Shown here: in pieces, positions 1 through 7,969 of the stretch
How the letters are laid out: every line of letters starts with the position of its first letter
Position numbering within the stretch: position 1 is the first letter of the stretch
NCBI GenBank assembly: GCA_910578985.1
Contig: CAJTSF010000021.1
Location: 1 to 42,958 of the forward strand
DNA length: 42,958 nucleotides
Source of the DNA: an uncultured Odoribacter sp.
GTDB lineage: Bacteria; Bacteroidota; Bacteroidia; Bacteroidales; Marinifilaceae
Direction: 5' to 3'
Program-made: the position numbers and the translations under genes
The notes under the pieces: generated by a model
Database searches by the model: none
What the model saw: only the letters and a program-made list of their open reading frames with translations
What the model was told of the DNA's origin: nothing

Positions 1-23
1 GCCGAAATCTGTTCAAAAACCTC

Positions 24-58
24 CTAAAAACAAAAACAGCCACTTGACCAAGTGGCTG
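24..58 (-). terminator. Intrinsic terminator after tRNA-Tyr/tRNA-Gly
   Basis: A hairpin at 37-58 has arms CAGCCACTTG and CAAGTGGCTG. On the minus strand it is followed by a T-rich tail (TTTTTGTTTTT), directly downstream of tRNA-Gly. The arm and tail closely resemble the terminator behind tRNA-Pro at 20887-20917. Confidence 0.85.
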
Positions 59-66
59 ATGACGAG

Positions 67-139
67 AGCGGAAAACGGGACTCAAACCCGCGACCCCCAG
101 CTTGGAAGGCTAGTGCTCTATCGACTGAGCTATTTCCGC
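67..139 (-). tRNA. tRNA-Gly (anticodon TCC)
   Basis: Read on the minus strand, a 73-nt cloverleaf can be drawn. Its acceptor arms are GCGGAAA and TTTCCGC, the anticodon loop is CTTCCAA with TCC, and the T loop is TTTGAGT. CCA is not encoded. It lies directly downstream of tRNA-Tyr and shares its promoter and terminator. Confidence 0.95.
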
Positions 140-143
140 AAAA

Positions 144-228
144 TGGTGGGCAGTGATGGATTCGAACCACCGAAGGCTACGCCAGCTGAGTTACAGTCAG
201 CCCCATTTGGCCACTCTGGTAACTGCCC
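144..228 (-). tRNA. tRNA-Tyr (anticodon GTA)
   Basis: On the minus strand, acceptor arms GGGCAGT and ACTGCCC pair over 7 bp. The anticodon loop contains GTA. A long variable arm, typical of bacterial tRNA-Tyr, precedes the T arm GTTCGAATC. The 3' CCA is encoded (144-146). It is the first gene of a two-tRNA transcript. Confidence 0.95.
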
Positions 229-264
229 ATGCTTTTGAAGAACTCTATCTCTCATTTGCGACGG

Positions 265-295
265 CAAAGATAGTGGTTTTGTAAATACCACCAAA
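265..295 (-). promoter_or_regulatory. Bacteroidota housekeeping promoter for the tRNA-Tyr/tRNA-Gly transcript
   Basis: On the minus strand TTTG (292-295) is followed after exactly 19 nt by TATCTTTG (265-272). This is a perfect match to the TTTG-N19-TAnnTTTG pattern. It lies about 36 nt upstream of tRNA-Tyr. Confidence 0.85.
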
Positions 296-408
296 GAAAA
301 AAGCAGTTTTTTTTCATGAAAGCCTTCCTTTTTTTCTGCTGATGATTCAGTATTGCGGGTGATGGTGGAATTTCTTCCTCTCTTTTCTTATCTCTGCGAT
401 AAATCTTG

Positions 409-416
409 CATCTTTG
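409..416 (+). promoter_or_regulatory. Probable -7 element for the TtcA-like gene
   Basis: CATCTTTG matches TAnnTTTG in all but the first base and is followed by C. It sits 23 nt upstream of the ATG chosen at 440. No clear -33 TTTG is visible; only a T-rich stretch lies there. Confidence 0.45.
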
Positions 417-439
417 CATCCGGATATATCGATACGGAC

Positions 440-1174
440 ATGGAGGACAAGAAAAAGGAGAAACTTTTTATGCGCGACTTTTTTCGCAAGGTCGGCAAAG
501 CGATTTACGACTATGAGCTTATAGAGCCCGGGGACAAGATTCTTGTGGGTGTTTCCGGCGGGAAGGATTCCCTTGCCCTTCTGGAGGTGCTTGCCTTGCG
601 GGCGCGCGACCCGAAGCACGGGTATTCGCTGGTGGCTGCCCATATTGCCGTGGAGGATGTCGCTTATGAGGTCGATGCCGCTTATATCGATTCTTTTTGC
701 GGGCGCCTGGGAGTGCCTCTCGTGCAGCATACCATCTGTGCCTCCGTCCGTGAGGAGTCCGGTAAGCCTGCCTGTTTTGTCTGTTCGTGGAATCGCCGGA
801 AGGCGCTTTTTGAGATTGCAAAGGAGCAGGGATGCAACAAACTGGCGCTCGGGCATCACCGCGACGATGCCGTGGAAAGCCTGCTGATGAGCATGATGTT
901 CAACGGTACCATGGCGAGCATGCCTCCCCGGCTTTCCATGTTCGGCGGTACTTTTACACTTATCCGCCCTTTGATTTACCTGTCCGAGGAGGAGACACGG
1001 CAATACGCCGCTTTTCGTTGTTTCAAGAAACAAAAGAAAAGCTGCCCGCACGAGCAGGCTACCCGGCGTTCCGCCGTTGCCGCTTTGGTGAACGACATGG
1101 AAAGGCTTTCCCCTCATGTGCGCGGAAACCTTTTTGCAGCCATGAAAAACATACAAACGGAGTATCTGCCGTAG
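440..1174 (+). CDS. ttcA: TtcA-like tRNA 2-thiocytidine synthase (PP-loop ATPase)
   Basis: This 244-residue protein belongs to the N-type ATP pyrophosphatase family. TtcA enzymes adenylate C32 of certain tRNAs and insert sulfur using a [4Fe-4S] cluster. The PP-loop SGGKDS is at residues 39-44. A CxxC pair (Cys112, Cys115 in ACFVCSW) and a later Cys in KKSCPHEQ fit the three cluster-binding cysteines of TtcA, and GHHRDDAVES matches the conserved GHHxDD segment. An upstream in-frame ATG at 353 exists, but it lies before the likely promoter element at 409-416, so 440 is preferred. The gene stands alone, divergent from the tRNA pair. A related PP-loop thiolase with another tRNA target cannot be excluded. 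Confidence 0.82.
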   Translation: MEDKKKEKLFMRDFFRKVGKAIYDYELIEPGDKILVGVSGGKDSLALLEVLALRARDPKHGYSLVAAHIAVEDVAYEVDAAYIDSFCGRLGVPLVQHTICASVREESGKPACFVCSWNRRKALFEIAKEQGCNKLALGHHRDDAVESLLMSMMFNGTMASMPPRLSMFGGTFTLIRPLIYLSEEETRQYAAFRCFKKQKKSCPHEQATRRSAVAALVNDMERLSPHVRGNLFAAMKNIQTEYLP

Positions 1175-1206
1175 AGGGAAAAGCCGGGATGAAAGAGTTC
1201 GGGGCA

Positions 1207-1809
1207 TCACTTGAAGATGCGCACCCGTTCATCCATGGATTGAAATTCTTTGGATTCCGGTTCTTGCAACGGTTTTCCGAAAGGCATCTGTGCCACCAGT
1301 TCCCAGGTTTCCGGCAGTTGCCATTCCCGGCGGACGGAGTCATCGATGAGCGGGTTGTAGTGTTGCAGGGAGGCGCCGAATCCGGCATCCTCGAGAAGCG
1401 TCCATACGGACAATTGGTGCATGGCGGAGGTGTGTTGCGACCATACGGGGAATTTGTCCTCGTAGGCGGGGAAGGATTTTTGCAGTCCCTGTATGATGGT
1501 ACGCTCTTCGAAGAAGAGCACGGTGCCGTATCCGGCGGCGAATGAGGTGTCTATCTTCTTTTCCGTTGCCGGGAAGGATTTGGCGGGTACGATTTTGCGC
1601 AGGGTTTCCTTGACAATGTCCCATAGCCTGCGGTGGTGTTCGCCCAGCAGGAGGACCATCCGCGTCGATTGGGAGTTGAAAGCGGAGGGGACGTGGCGTG
1701 CTGCGAATGTGATGATTTTTTCGATTTCCGCGTCGGAGACGGGAGAATGGGATGAGAGGGCGTAATAGCTCCTTCTATGTTCGAGGGCTTCTTTTAAAGT
1801 TCTTTCCAT
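1207..1809 (-). CDS. Nitroreductase family protein (YdgI/HBN1-like)
   Basis: The 200-residue product looks like a cytoplasmic FMN-dependent nitroreductase of the small, fungal HBN1/FRM2-like type. It begins with an RRSYYAL segment that matches the FMN phosphate-binding region. It continues with VPSAFNSQSTRMVLLLG, in which the SAFNSQ motif is typical of the subfamily, and ends with MPFGKP, also conserved there. The in vivo substrate cannot be told from sequence; these enzymes reduce nitro-compounds or quinones with NAD(P)H. It is convergent with the TtcA-like gene, 32 nt away, and lies downstream of tpx, separated by a terminator, so it is probably transcribed alone. Confidence 0.85.
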   Translation of the reverse strand: MERTLKEALEHRRSYYALSSHSPVSDAEIEKIITFAARHVPSAFNSQSTRMVLLLGEHHRRLWDIVKETLRKIVPAKSFPATEKKIDTSFAAGYGTVLFFEERTIIQGLQKSFPAYEDKFPVWSQHTSAMHQLSVWTLLEDAGFGASLQHYNPLIDDSVRREWQLPETWELVAQMPFGKPLQEPESKEFQSMDERVRIFK

Positions 1810-1876
1810 GTTGTGATTGTATTTGTTTGCGTGTATACGTGGGAGCAGGGAAAGATGTTCGGGAACGGGGCTTGTT

Positions 1877-1930
1877 TTTTCATTAAAAATGCCGCACAGG
1901 CATCGACAGGCGGTCGATGGGCTGTGCGGC
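1877..1930 (-). terminator. Intrinsic terminator after thiol peroxidase
   Basis: A hairpin at 1891-1930 has arms beginning GCCGCACAG and ending CTGTGCGGC, extended inward by ATCG/CGAT. On the minus strand it is followed by ATTTTTAATG, 29 nt past the tpx stop. Confidence 0.75.
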
Positions 1931-1958
1931 GTTCCCTTGACATGAACCGGAATTCGGA

Positions 1959-2465
1959 TTAAAGGGCTTGGAGCGCTTTGTCGTAATCCGGTTCGGTGGT
2001 GATTTCGGGCACCAGCTGGGAGTGGATGACTTTTCCCTGCTCGTCGAGGATGACTACGGCGCGTGCCAGCAGTCCTGCGAGCGGTCCGTCCGCCAGGGCT
2101 ACGCCGTAGTCGGCGCCAAAGGCGGAGTTGCGGAAAGCGGAAAGCCCGATGACGTTTTCAATGTTTTCCGTGGTGCAGAAACGGCCGTGTGCAAAGGGGA
2201 GATCCTTGGATACGGCAAGCACGACGGTGTTGTTCATTTTGGCAGCGAGGTCATTGAATTTCCGGACGGACATGGCACATACCTGCGTGTCCAGACTCGG
2301 AAATATGTTCAATACCACTTTTTTGCCCTGTAATTCTTTCAGTGACAGTTCGCTTAAATCTTTTTTCACCAGAGTGAACGCGGGTGCCTGTGCTCCCGGC
2401 TGGAGGAAGTTGCCTTCCACGTGTACGGCGTTGCCGCCTAAAGTTACTGTTGTCATAGTCGTCAA
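1959..2465 (-). CDS. tpx: Thiol peroxidase Tpx
   Basis: This 168-residue peroxiredoxin reduces hydrogen and alkyl peroxides, with thioredoxin as electron donor. The peroxidatic cysteine is Cys63 in PSLDTQVCAMS and the resolving cysteine is Cys97 in GRFCTTENI, as in atypical 2-Cys Tpx enzymes. The length equals that of E. coli Tpx. The ATG at 2465 is used, but an in-frame ATG three codons later (2456) is equally plausible. The gene is 19 nt downstream of the C69 peptidase gene on the same strand and ends before a strong hairpin, so it may be the last gene of that transcript. A role in oxygen tolerance of an anaerobe is inferred. Confidence 0.95.
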   Translation of the reverse strand: MTTMTTVTLGGNAVHVEGNFLQPGAQAPAFTLVKKDLSELSLKELQGKKVVLNIFPSLDTQVCAMSVRKFNDLAAKMNNTVVLAVSKDLPFAHGRFCTTENIENVIGLSAFRNSAFGADYGVALADGPLAGLLARAVVILDEQGKVIHSQLVPEITTEPDYDKALQAL

Positions 2466-2484
2466 TAGATTTTCGTGTGTTGTG

Positions 2485-4179
2485 TTATTCCAATACTTTT
2501 AATTTGTCTCCCGTTTTTTCGATAATGGTGCGCAAGTACCATTCGGGGAGGGCGGGTTGCTCTACCTTGGGGTTCTTTTCGCCCGGCACGGCGGTTTTGA
2601 TGTTGCCGTCCATGTAGCGGCAGAAGAGGTAGCCGTAGAAATTGCGCCAGTCGGCGGTCAGTCGGTCACCGGTGTTGCAGGAGTAGTTGGTGAGGAATTC
2701 GATGGTGCCCTCCGGGTTTTGGGCATACATTTCGGCTGCCCCGCTGTCGAGGGTCTTCACGAATTGGGCGTATTGTGTTTCCAGCGCTTTCTGCTTGGCA
2801 CGAATTTCAGGATGGATGGCGTTGTAGCGGGTGTAGGCGAGGTTCGTCACCTGGTTGAATACCCAGAACGCGGCATCCGTGGTGAATTCCATCATGCTGC
2901 CGTTGCCTTCGGCGAAGGTGCGGGGCACGCGGGTGGAGCAGGCGTACATGGGGAAGTAAACGGTGCTGGCGGCATCGTCCACGCCGAACCAGAGGATACC
3001 TCCCACGGCGTTCGGCAACCAGTTGCGGCATTGTGCCACGAAGGAGAAACCGGTCTGTTGGGTAGCGGTGGTGCGTTCGTGCACGTATTTCTGCCCGTCC
3101 ACCTCATAACCCATCGGACGCCAGCGGTAAGGACATTCGTACGGTCCGGCACCGGGGTCTTTGCTCATGTCCAGTTCCGTGCCTTCCAGGTGGTCGCGCA
3201 TAAAATCCATGACTTCGAGCACGTCCACTTTGCGGTCGGGCTTGATCCACAGCGGCATGCGGTTGGTTGCGTATCCTTTGGCGTCGCGTTCGATTTTCCC
3301 TTTGGCGTAGTCCCAGTATTGCGCCATGTTGCCGTTTACGGCATTAAAGAATGCCCATACGCGGATTTCACATCCCCGGCATCCCCCGAAATCCACGGGA
3401 GCGTAAGTGTCGGAAAAACTGAAATCGGTGTTCTTGGCATTTGCCGGGTAGAATCCTTTCTGCTTGGCAAAGGCGATGACGTCCTTGGAGTAAACGGTGG
3501 TAACCTCTTTATCGTGGATTTTGTGAATTTTGTCGGAAGAGATGGAGGTCCTGCCGTCCAGCGGGAAGGTCGTGATGCGTGCCTGGTTGGCGTGAGCACA
3601 TACATATCCGTCGGGCACCATGCGGGCAACCCATACGGCGCCTTTTTCGCCTTTCCCCTTGCCGATCATTTCCATGATCCACACTTCTTCAGGGTCGATG
3701 ATGGAGAAAGATTCTCCGGAGCTGGCGTAGCCGTATTTCGCCACGAGGTCGGTCATGACGGCAATCGCCTCGCGTGCGTTCTTCGCCCGCTGCAAGGTCA
3801 CGTATATCAAACTCCCGTAGTCCATGATGGCGCCTTCCTGTCCTGCCAGTTCGGGACGTCCGCCGTAGGTGGTCTCGGCGATGGAGAGCTGGTGCTCGTT
3901 CATGTTGCCCACCACGTTGTAGGTCTGTTCCGCCTGCGGGATTTTGCCCATGAATTTGCCGGTGTCCCATTCGTAAATGTCCAGCATGGAGCCTGCGGGC
4001 CATTTGGCGGCGGGCCAGTGGTAGAGTTCGCCGTAGAGCACGTGGGAATCCGCGGCGTAGGTCACCATGGTGGAGCCGTCTTTGGTGGTTCCCCTGGTAA
4101 ACAGAAAGTTGGTACATGCAGACGCCGGGGCCGTCGCCACGGTTGCCAGCAATAAGGTCATCAAATAAAATTTACGCAT
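2485..4179 (-). CDS. Secreted C69 family dipeptidase (PepD-like)
   Basis: This 564-residue protein is a peptidase family C69 dipeptidase, an N-terminal nucleophile hydrolase. A signal peptide (residues 1-21, hydrophobic core LMTLLLATVATAP) ends directly before Cys22 in ASACTNF, the expected nucleophile exposed by cleavage. Later segments such as YGSLIYVTLQRAKNAREAI, EVWIMEMIGKG and ARITTFPL are typical of the family. ATG 4179 is chosen over the in-frame ATG at 4206 because it places the signal peptide correctly. It is followed by tpx and preceded by the DUF4293 gene on the same strand. A role in using dietary or host peptides in the periplasm is inferred from the export signal. Confidence 0.92.
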   Translation of the reverse strand: MRKFYLMTLLLATVATAPASACTNFLFTRGTTKDGSTMVTYAADSHVLYGELYHWPAAKWPAGSMLDIYEWDTGKFMGKIPQAEQTYNVVGNMNEHQLSIAETTYGGRPELAGQEGAIMDYGSLIYVTLQRAKNAREAIAVMTDLVAKYGYASSGESFSIIDPEEVWIMEMIGKGKGEKGAVWVARMVPDGYVCAHANQARITTFPLDGRTSISSDKIHKIHDKEVTTVYSKDVIAFAKQKGFYPANAKNTDFSFSDTYAPVDFGGCRGCEIRVWAFFNAVNGNMAQYWDYAKGKIERDAKGYATNRMPLWIKPDRKVDVLEVMDFMRDHLEGTELDMSKDPGAGPYECPYRWRPMGYEVDGQKYVHERTTATQQTGFSFVAQCRNWLPNAVGGILWFGVDDAASTVYFPMYACSTRVPRTFAEGNGSMMEFTTDAAFWVFNQVTNLAYTRYNAIHPEIRAKQKALETQYAQFVKTLDSGAAEMYAQNPEGTIEFLTNYSCNTGDRLTADWRNFYGYLFCRYMDGNIKTAVPGEKNPKVEQPALPEWYLRTIIEKTGDKLKVLE

Positions 4180-4212
4180 ATGAATTGGTTTTAATGGTTT
4201 GTTCATGGAGAA

Positions 4213-4695
4213 TTATCTGACGCGGTCGTATGATTTCAGCAGGGTGAGGTCTTTTACGATACTGCGGATGGCGAGCCACGTGAAGATGATGCCTACCGTG
4301 GGAAATACGAAGGCGGTGTCGGCGGTCCAGGTTGCATGGACGGCACCCGCCACTTGGCGAACCTGGAGCCACAACAGGGCTATCATGCCCAGCATCAGCA
4401 CAATGTTAACAAAGCACATCCGCAATTGCAGCAGGAGGGTGGGACGGACGCTCTTTTCTTTCTTTTTGAGAAAGATAGTGATGACGGATAGTGCCGTCAT
4501 CAGGATGTTAAGGATGAGGGAAGCCCAATTCCAAGCCACGAATTGCGGGGTCCCGCCTGCCTGTATGACTTTTGCCGTGTAGTATTCGTACACTTGTTCG
4601 CCCGGCACCGTGAGGGTGGCTGCGGGCATGACGAACATGAGTCCTGTCGCCACTGCGGCGCACAGTAAGAAAATGGATTGTATTCTTTGTATCAT
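4213..4695 (-). CDS. DUF4293 family integral membrane protein
   Basis: A 160-residue protein with four hydrophobic segments, near residues 7-29, 56-75, 95-111 and 128-147. It carries a positively charged KKKEK loop between the second and third. The start MIQRIQSIFLL is characteristic of DUF4293, a family of unknown function conserved in Bacteroidota. It lies 13 nt from the end of the nucleoside phosphorylase gene, and the C69 peptidase gene follows it, so the three may be co-transcribed. No catalytic motif is visible. Confidence 0.85.
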   Translation of the reverse strand: MIQRIQSIFLLCAAVATGLMFVMPAATLTVPGEQVYEYYTAKVIQAGGTPQFVAWNWASLILNILMTALSVITIFLKKKEKSVRPTLLLQLRMCFVNIVLMLGMIALLWLQVRQVAGAVHATWTADTAFVFPTVGIIFTWLAIRSIVKDLTLLKSYDRVR

Positions 4696-4708
4696 CTTTA
4701 TAGTGGGA

Positions 4709-5581
4709 TTATTGTGTCAGTTTTTCCAAAACGTATTCCACCAGGCGCTCCATGTCCGGACCGTAGTCCGCCGAGGCGTCGCCGGTCATGCGGTTGGCGA
4801 TGATGAGGCAGATGGTCGTGGCATGGTGTCCCAGGAGGTTTGCCAGTCCGGTGATGGCAGCGCTTTCCATCTCGTAGTTGGTCACCCGGTGGGTGTCGTA
4901 GCGGAACGCAGTGATGCGGTCGTTGATGCCGGGCATTGCCAGAGGGAGGCGCAGCACCCTGCCCTGCGGACCGTAGAACCCGACGGCGGTGAGGGTGACC
5001 CCTTTGACGGTGCGGGCAGGCTCGTGGAGCCGTCCGACCAGTTGCGGGGAGGCGGTCACGACGTAGGGGCGGGCTGCCAACGGACTCCATCCGCAGTGCG
5101 CGATGAACGCCTCTTCGAAGGCGGGGTCGCATACCTGTTCGTGGTTGCCGTAGAAGCGCAACACGCCGTCGCATCCGATGTGTTTTTCCGAAATGACAAA
5201 AGAGTTCACGGGGAGGTCCGCCTGCACGGAGCCCGATGTGCCGATGCGCACGATGTTCAGGGATTGGCGGACGGGACGCAGTTCTTTCGTGCGGAGGTCG
5301 ATGTTTGCCAGGGCATCCAGTTCGTTCATGACGATGTCGATGTTGTCCGGTCCGATGCCGGTGGACAGCACGGTGAGACGGTGTCCCCGGTACACTCCCG
5401 TGACGGTATGGAATTCCCGGCTTTGTTTCCTGACTTCTATCCGCTCAAAGCGGGAGGCTATCATATCCACCCGCCCGGGATCTCCGACAAGGATGACTTC
5501 CTTTGCCAGTTCTTCCGGCAGGAGGTGCAGGTGGAAGATGCTCCCGTCGGGGTTGGTGATGAGTTCCGAAGCTTGAATCAT
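4709..5581 (-). CDS. Nucleoside phosphorylase (uridine phosphorylase-like)
   Basis: A 290-residue PNP/UDP phosphorylase family enzyme, which splits nucleosides with phosphate into base and (deoxy)ribose 1-phosphate. Visible family motifs are VGDPGRVD (phosphate binding), RIGTSGSVQ (phosphate/base pocket) and YEMESAA (ribose-binding Met-Glu). The ATG at 5581 is preferred over the upstream in-frame ATG at 5623, since MIQASELITNPDG is the usual type of start. Substrate preference between uridine and purine nucleosides cannot be fixed from motifs alone; the general layout favours uridine phosphorylase. It leads the minus-strand group with DUF4293 13 nt downstream. Confidence 0.87.
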   Translation of the reverse strand: MIQASELITNPDGSIFHLHLLPEELAKEVILVGDPGRVDMIASRFERIEVRKQSREFHTVTGVYRGHRLTVLSTGIGPDNIDIVMNELDALANIDLRTKELRPVRQSLNIVRIGTSGSVQADLPVNSFVISEKHIGCDGVLRFYGNHEQVCDPAFEEAFIAHCGWSPLAARPYVVTASPQLVGRLHEPARTVKGVTLTAVGFYGPQGRVLRLPLAMPGINDRITAFRYDTHRVTNYEMESAAITGLANLLGHHATTICLIIANRMTGDASADYGPDMERLVEYVLEKLTQ

Positions 5582-5667
5582 GGTGTGTAATTTATGCAGC
5601 CAAATGTAGTAAAATTCTGCCAATAACTCTCCTCTTCCGGTGAAAAAAGAGGGGGTGTGGCGTCCGT

Positions 5668-6318
5668 TCAGGCGATGCGCCCGTCGGAGAGTGTGATTTT
5701 ACGGTCGGACATGGCGGCGAGTTCGGCATCGTGGGTGACGATGACAAAGGTCTGGTGCAGCTCGTCGCGGAGGCGGAAGAAAAGGCGGTGCAGTTCGTTT
5801 CGGGTTTGGGAGTCGAGGTTTCCCGAGGGTTCGTCCGCGAGGACGGCGCGGGGGGAGTTGATGAGGGCGCGGGCGACGGAGACGCGCTGCTGTTCCCCGC
5901 CGGAGAGTTCGGAAGGTTTGTGGGATGCCCGTTCTTCGAGTCCGAGGAGTTCGAGCAAGGCGGTGGCTTTGCGGGTGGCTTCGCGGCGGCTGTCGCCTTT
6001 GATCCAGGCGGGGATGCAGATGTTTTCGAGAGCGGTGAATTCCGGCAGGAGGTGATGGAACTGGAAAACGAAGCCGATGTTGCGGTTGCGGAAAGCGGAG
6101 AGCTTGCCGGCAGGGTAGCGGGCGATATTTTCGCCGTCGTAGAGGATTTCGCCGCTGTCGGGGGTGTCGAGCGTGCCGAGGATGTGGAGAAGGGTGCTTT
6201 TGCCGGCACCGCTGGTGCCGGTGACGGCGACCACTTCACGGTCGGGGATGACGAGGTCGATGCCGCGCAGGACGCGGAGGGTGCCGTAGCTTTTGATGAT
6301 ATTTTTGATTTCTATCAT
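5668..6318 (-). CDS. lolD: ABC transporter ATP-binding protein, LolD type
   Basis: This 216-residue ATPase has Walker A GTSGAGKST at residues 34-42, signature LSGGEQQR, Walker B AVLADEPSGNLD and a switch histidine in IVTHD. The NLDSxT extension and short length place it in the MacB/LolD group. LolD drives release of lipoproteins from the inner membrane to the periplasmic chaperone LolA. No membrane subunit is adjacent here, so the partner must be elsewhere. The window encodes many lipoproteins, which fits but does not prove the Lol assignment; an export ATPase of the MacB group is the alternative. It is divergent from tRNA-Leu. Confidence 0.8.
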   Translation of the reverse strand: MIEIKNIIKSYGTLRVLRGIDLVIPDREVVAVTGTSGAGKSTLLHILGTLDTPDSGEILYDGENIARYPAGKLSAFRNRNIGFVFQFHHLLPEFTALENICIPAWIKGDSRREATRKATALLELLGLEERASHKPSELSGGEQQRVSVARALINSPRAVLADEPSGNLDSQTRNELHRLFFRLRDELHQTFVIVTHDAELAAMSDRKITLSDGRIA

Positions 6319-6374
6319 GGTTGTTCGTTTTGCGGTGTAAAGGTAGTAAAATTTGAAATATTTTCAGTTTAGCG

Positions 6375-6405
6375 TTTGAGTAATTGGATTTTAATATTAC
6401 TTTTG
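6375..6405 (+). promoter_or_regulatory. Bacteroidota housekeeping promoter for tRNA-Leu (and trigger factor)
   Basis: TTTG at 6375-6378, then 19 nt, then TACTTTTG at 6398-6405. This is a perfect TTTG-N19-TAnnTTTG match, with an expected start of transcription near 6412, a few bases ahead of the tRNA. Confidence 0.85.
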
Positions 6406-6419
6406 CGCGTTGAAAACAA

Positions 6420-6501
6420 GCGGGCGTGGTGGAATTGGTAGACACGCCAGACTTAGGATCTGGTGTCGCAAGACTTGGGGGTTCGAGTCCCTTCGCCCGT
6501 A
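6420..6501 (+). tRNA. tRNA-Leu (anticodon TAG)
   Basis: An 82-nt tRNA with acceptor arms GCGGGCG and CGCCCGT (a G-U pair at 1-72). The D loop has GGTAGAC, the anticodon loop contains TAG, and there is a class II long variable arm (TGTCGCAAGACTT). The T arm is GGTTCGAGTCC. CCA is not encoded. It is only 32 nt ahead of trigger factor, with no terminator between, so tRNA and mRNA may share a primary transcript. Confidence 0.95.
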
Positions 6502-6533
6502 CTGAATAGCAATAATATATCAAATATTTTAGC

Positions 6534-7886
6534 ATGAATGTAACGAAGAATCAGGTTGATGATTTGAATGCAACCATTAAGATTGAGTTAGAGAAAGAGG
6601 ATTATGCGGGACGTGTGGAAAAAGCGTTGAAAGATTATCAGAAGAAAGTCGTGGTGAACGGCTTCCGTCAGGGTAAAACCCCGATGGGAATCGTACGGAA
6701 AATGTACGGTAAGTCGTTGTTGGTGGATGAAATCAATAAAGTGCTGGGAGAGACTTTGAACAAGTATATCGCGGAGAATGATTTGCAGATATTGGGCGAA
6801 CCGCTTCCGAACGAGACGGAGCAGAAGGAGTTGGACCTGGATGGGGAGAAGTTCGAGTTCCTGTATGATATTGCCTTGTCGCCGGAGGTGAACGTGAAGT
6901 TGAGCAAGCGCGAGAAAGTGCCGTATTACCGCATCAAGGTGGACGAGGAGATGATTAACAAGCAAATCGAAGGCATCTGCAAGAGCAACGGCGCGATGAT
7001 TGATGTGGACACGGTGGAGGGCGGAGAGTACCTGAAAGGCGAGCTGATTGAGCTGGACGAGCAGGGGAATGCGAAAGAGGACGGCATCCGCAACGAGGAC
7101 GCTTCCATGTCGCTGCACTACATGAAGGACGAAACTGAATTGAAGGCATTCATGGGCAAGAAAGTAGGCGAGGAAGTGAAATTCAACGCGCTGAAAGCTT
7201 ATCCGAACAAGACGGATTTTGCCGCCATGCTGGGCGTGACGAAAGAGGTGGCGGAAAAGGCGGGAGAGATGTATTGTCTGATCATCAAAGAAATCAAGCG
7301 TTACAAGGATGCAGAGGTGAACGAAGAACTGTTTACCAAATTATACGGCGAGGGAGCGATAAAGGACGAAGCGGATTTCCGCGCCCGCGTGAAGACGGAT
7401 ATCGAGAACCAGTTGAAAGGCCACTCGGAGTACCGTTTTACCATCGATGCCCGCGAGAAGATGATCAAAAAGAACGAGGATGTGGTACTGCCGGAGGCTT
7501 TCCTGAAGCGTTGGATTGTGGCGGTGAACGAGAATATGACGATGGAGGATGTGGAGCGGGATTTCGAAGGATACCGCGACGAATTCAAGTGGCATCTGGT
7601 GAAAGGGGCTCTCGTGAAAGAGCACGGCGTGAAAGTGGAAGCGGAAGACTTGAAGAAGGAGGGACGCCAGATTGCAGCGGCCCAGTTGCAGCAATACGGA
7701 TTGTACGGACTGACCGACCAGCAGTTGGACGGCTTTGCGGACAAATTGTTGCAGGATGAGAAACAACGCCACAACCTGTATGAGCGGGCGTTGGATGCCA
7801 AGGTGATGGATGTGATTCGCGAGAACGTGAAGTTGGATGAGCAGGAAATTGCCATGGCTGATTTTGAGAAGTTATTCCAAAAGTAA
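6534..7886 (+). CDS. tig: Trigger factor (ribosome-associated chaperone)
   Basis: This 450-residue protein starts with the trigger factor ribosome-binding domain. VVNGFRQGKTPMGIVRKMYG is the Bacteroidota version of the GFRxGK ribosome-contact loop (about residues 42-60). A long helical C-terminal chaperone domain rich in Glu and Lys follows. The middle region (about 150-250) is a poor match to an FKBP prolyl isomerase domain by eye, which is usual for this phylum. It lies 32 nt after tRNA-Leu and probably uses the same promoter, and it ends before a strong terminator. It is soluble and binds nascent chains at the exit tunnel. Confidence 0.93.
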   Translation: MNVTKNQVDDLNATIKIELEKEDYAGRVEKALKDYQKKVVVNGFRQGKTPMGIVRKMYGKSLLVDEINKVLGETLNKYIAENDLQILGEPLPNETEQKELDLDGEKFEFLYDIALSPEVNVKLSKREKVPYYRIKVDEEMINKQIEGICKSNGAMIDVDTVEGGEYLKGELIELDEQGNAKEDGIRNEDASMSLHYMKDETELKAFMGKKVGEEVKFNALKAYPNKTDFAAMLGVTKEVAEKAGEMYCLIIKEIKRYKDAEVNEELFTKLYGEGAIKDEADFRARVKTDIENQLKGHSEYRFTIDAREKMIKKNEDVVLPEAFLKRWIVAVNENMTMEDVERDFEGYRDEFKWHLVKGALVKEHGVKVEAEDLKKEGRQIAAAQLQQYGLYGLTDQQLDGFADKLLQDEKQRHNLYERALDAKVMDVIRENVKLDEQEIAMADFEKLFQK

Positions 7887-7915
7887 AACATACGGCGTTT
7901 AGCATAACGGATAAA

Positions 7916-7957
7916 AGCTGAAAGCGAAGGAGGGTCTCCGGCTTTCGGCTTTTTTTC
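7916..7957 (+). terminator. Intrinsic terminator after trigger factor
   Basis: Arms AGCTGAAAGC and GCTTTCGGCT close a hairpin at 7916-7950, followed directly by a run of T and then CTTC. It lies 29 nt past the stop codon of trigger factor. Confidence 0.88.
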
Positions 7958-7969
7958 TTCGGGGGTGTT

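Noticed and set aside
44..238. Open frame across the first tRNAs
   Set aside because: It lies entirely within the antisense strand of tRNA-Gly and tRNA-Tyr and their terminator; there is no protein-like signal.
2557..4155. 532-codon plus-strand frame opposite the C69 peptidase
   Set aside because: It is a shadow of a clear peptidase gene; its composition (His/Val/Gly/Phe-rich) is that of antisense translation of GC-rich coding DNA.
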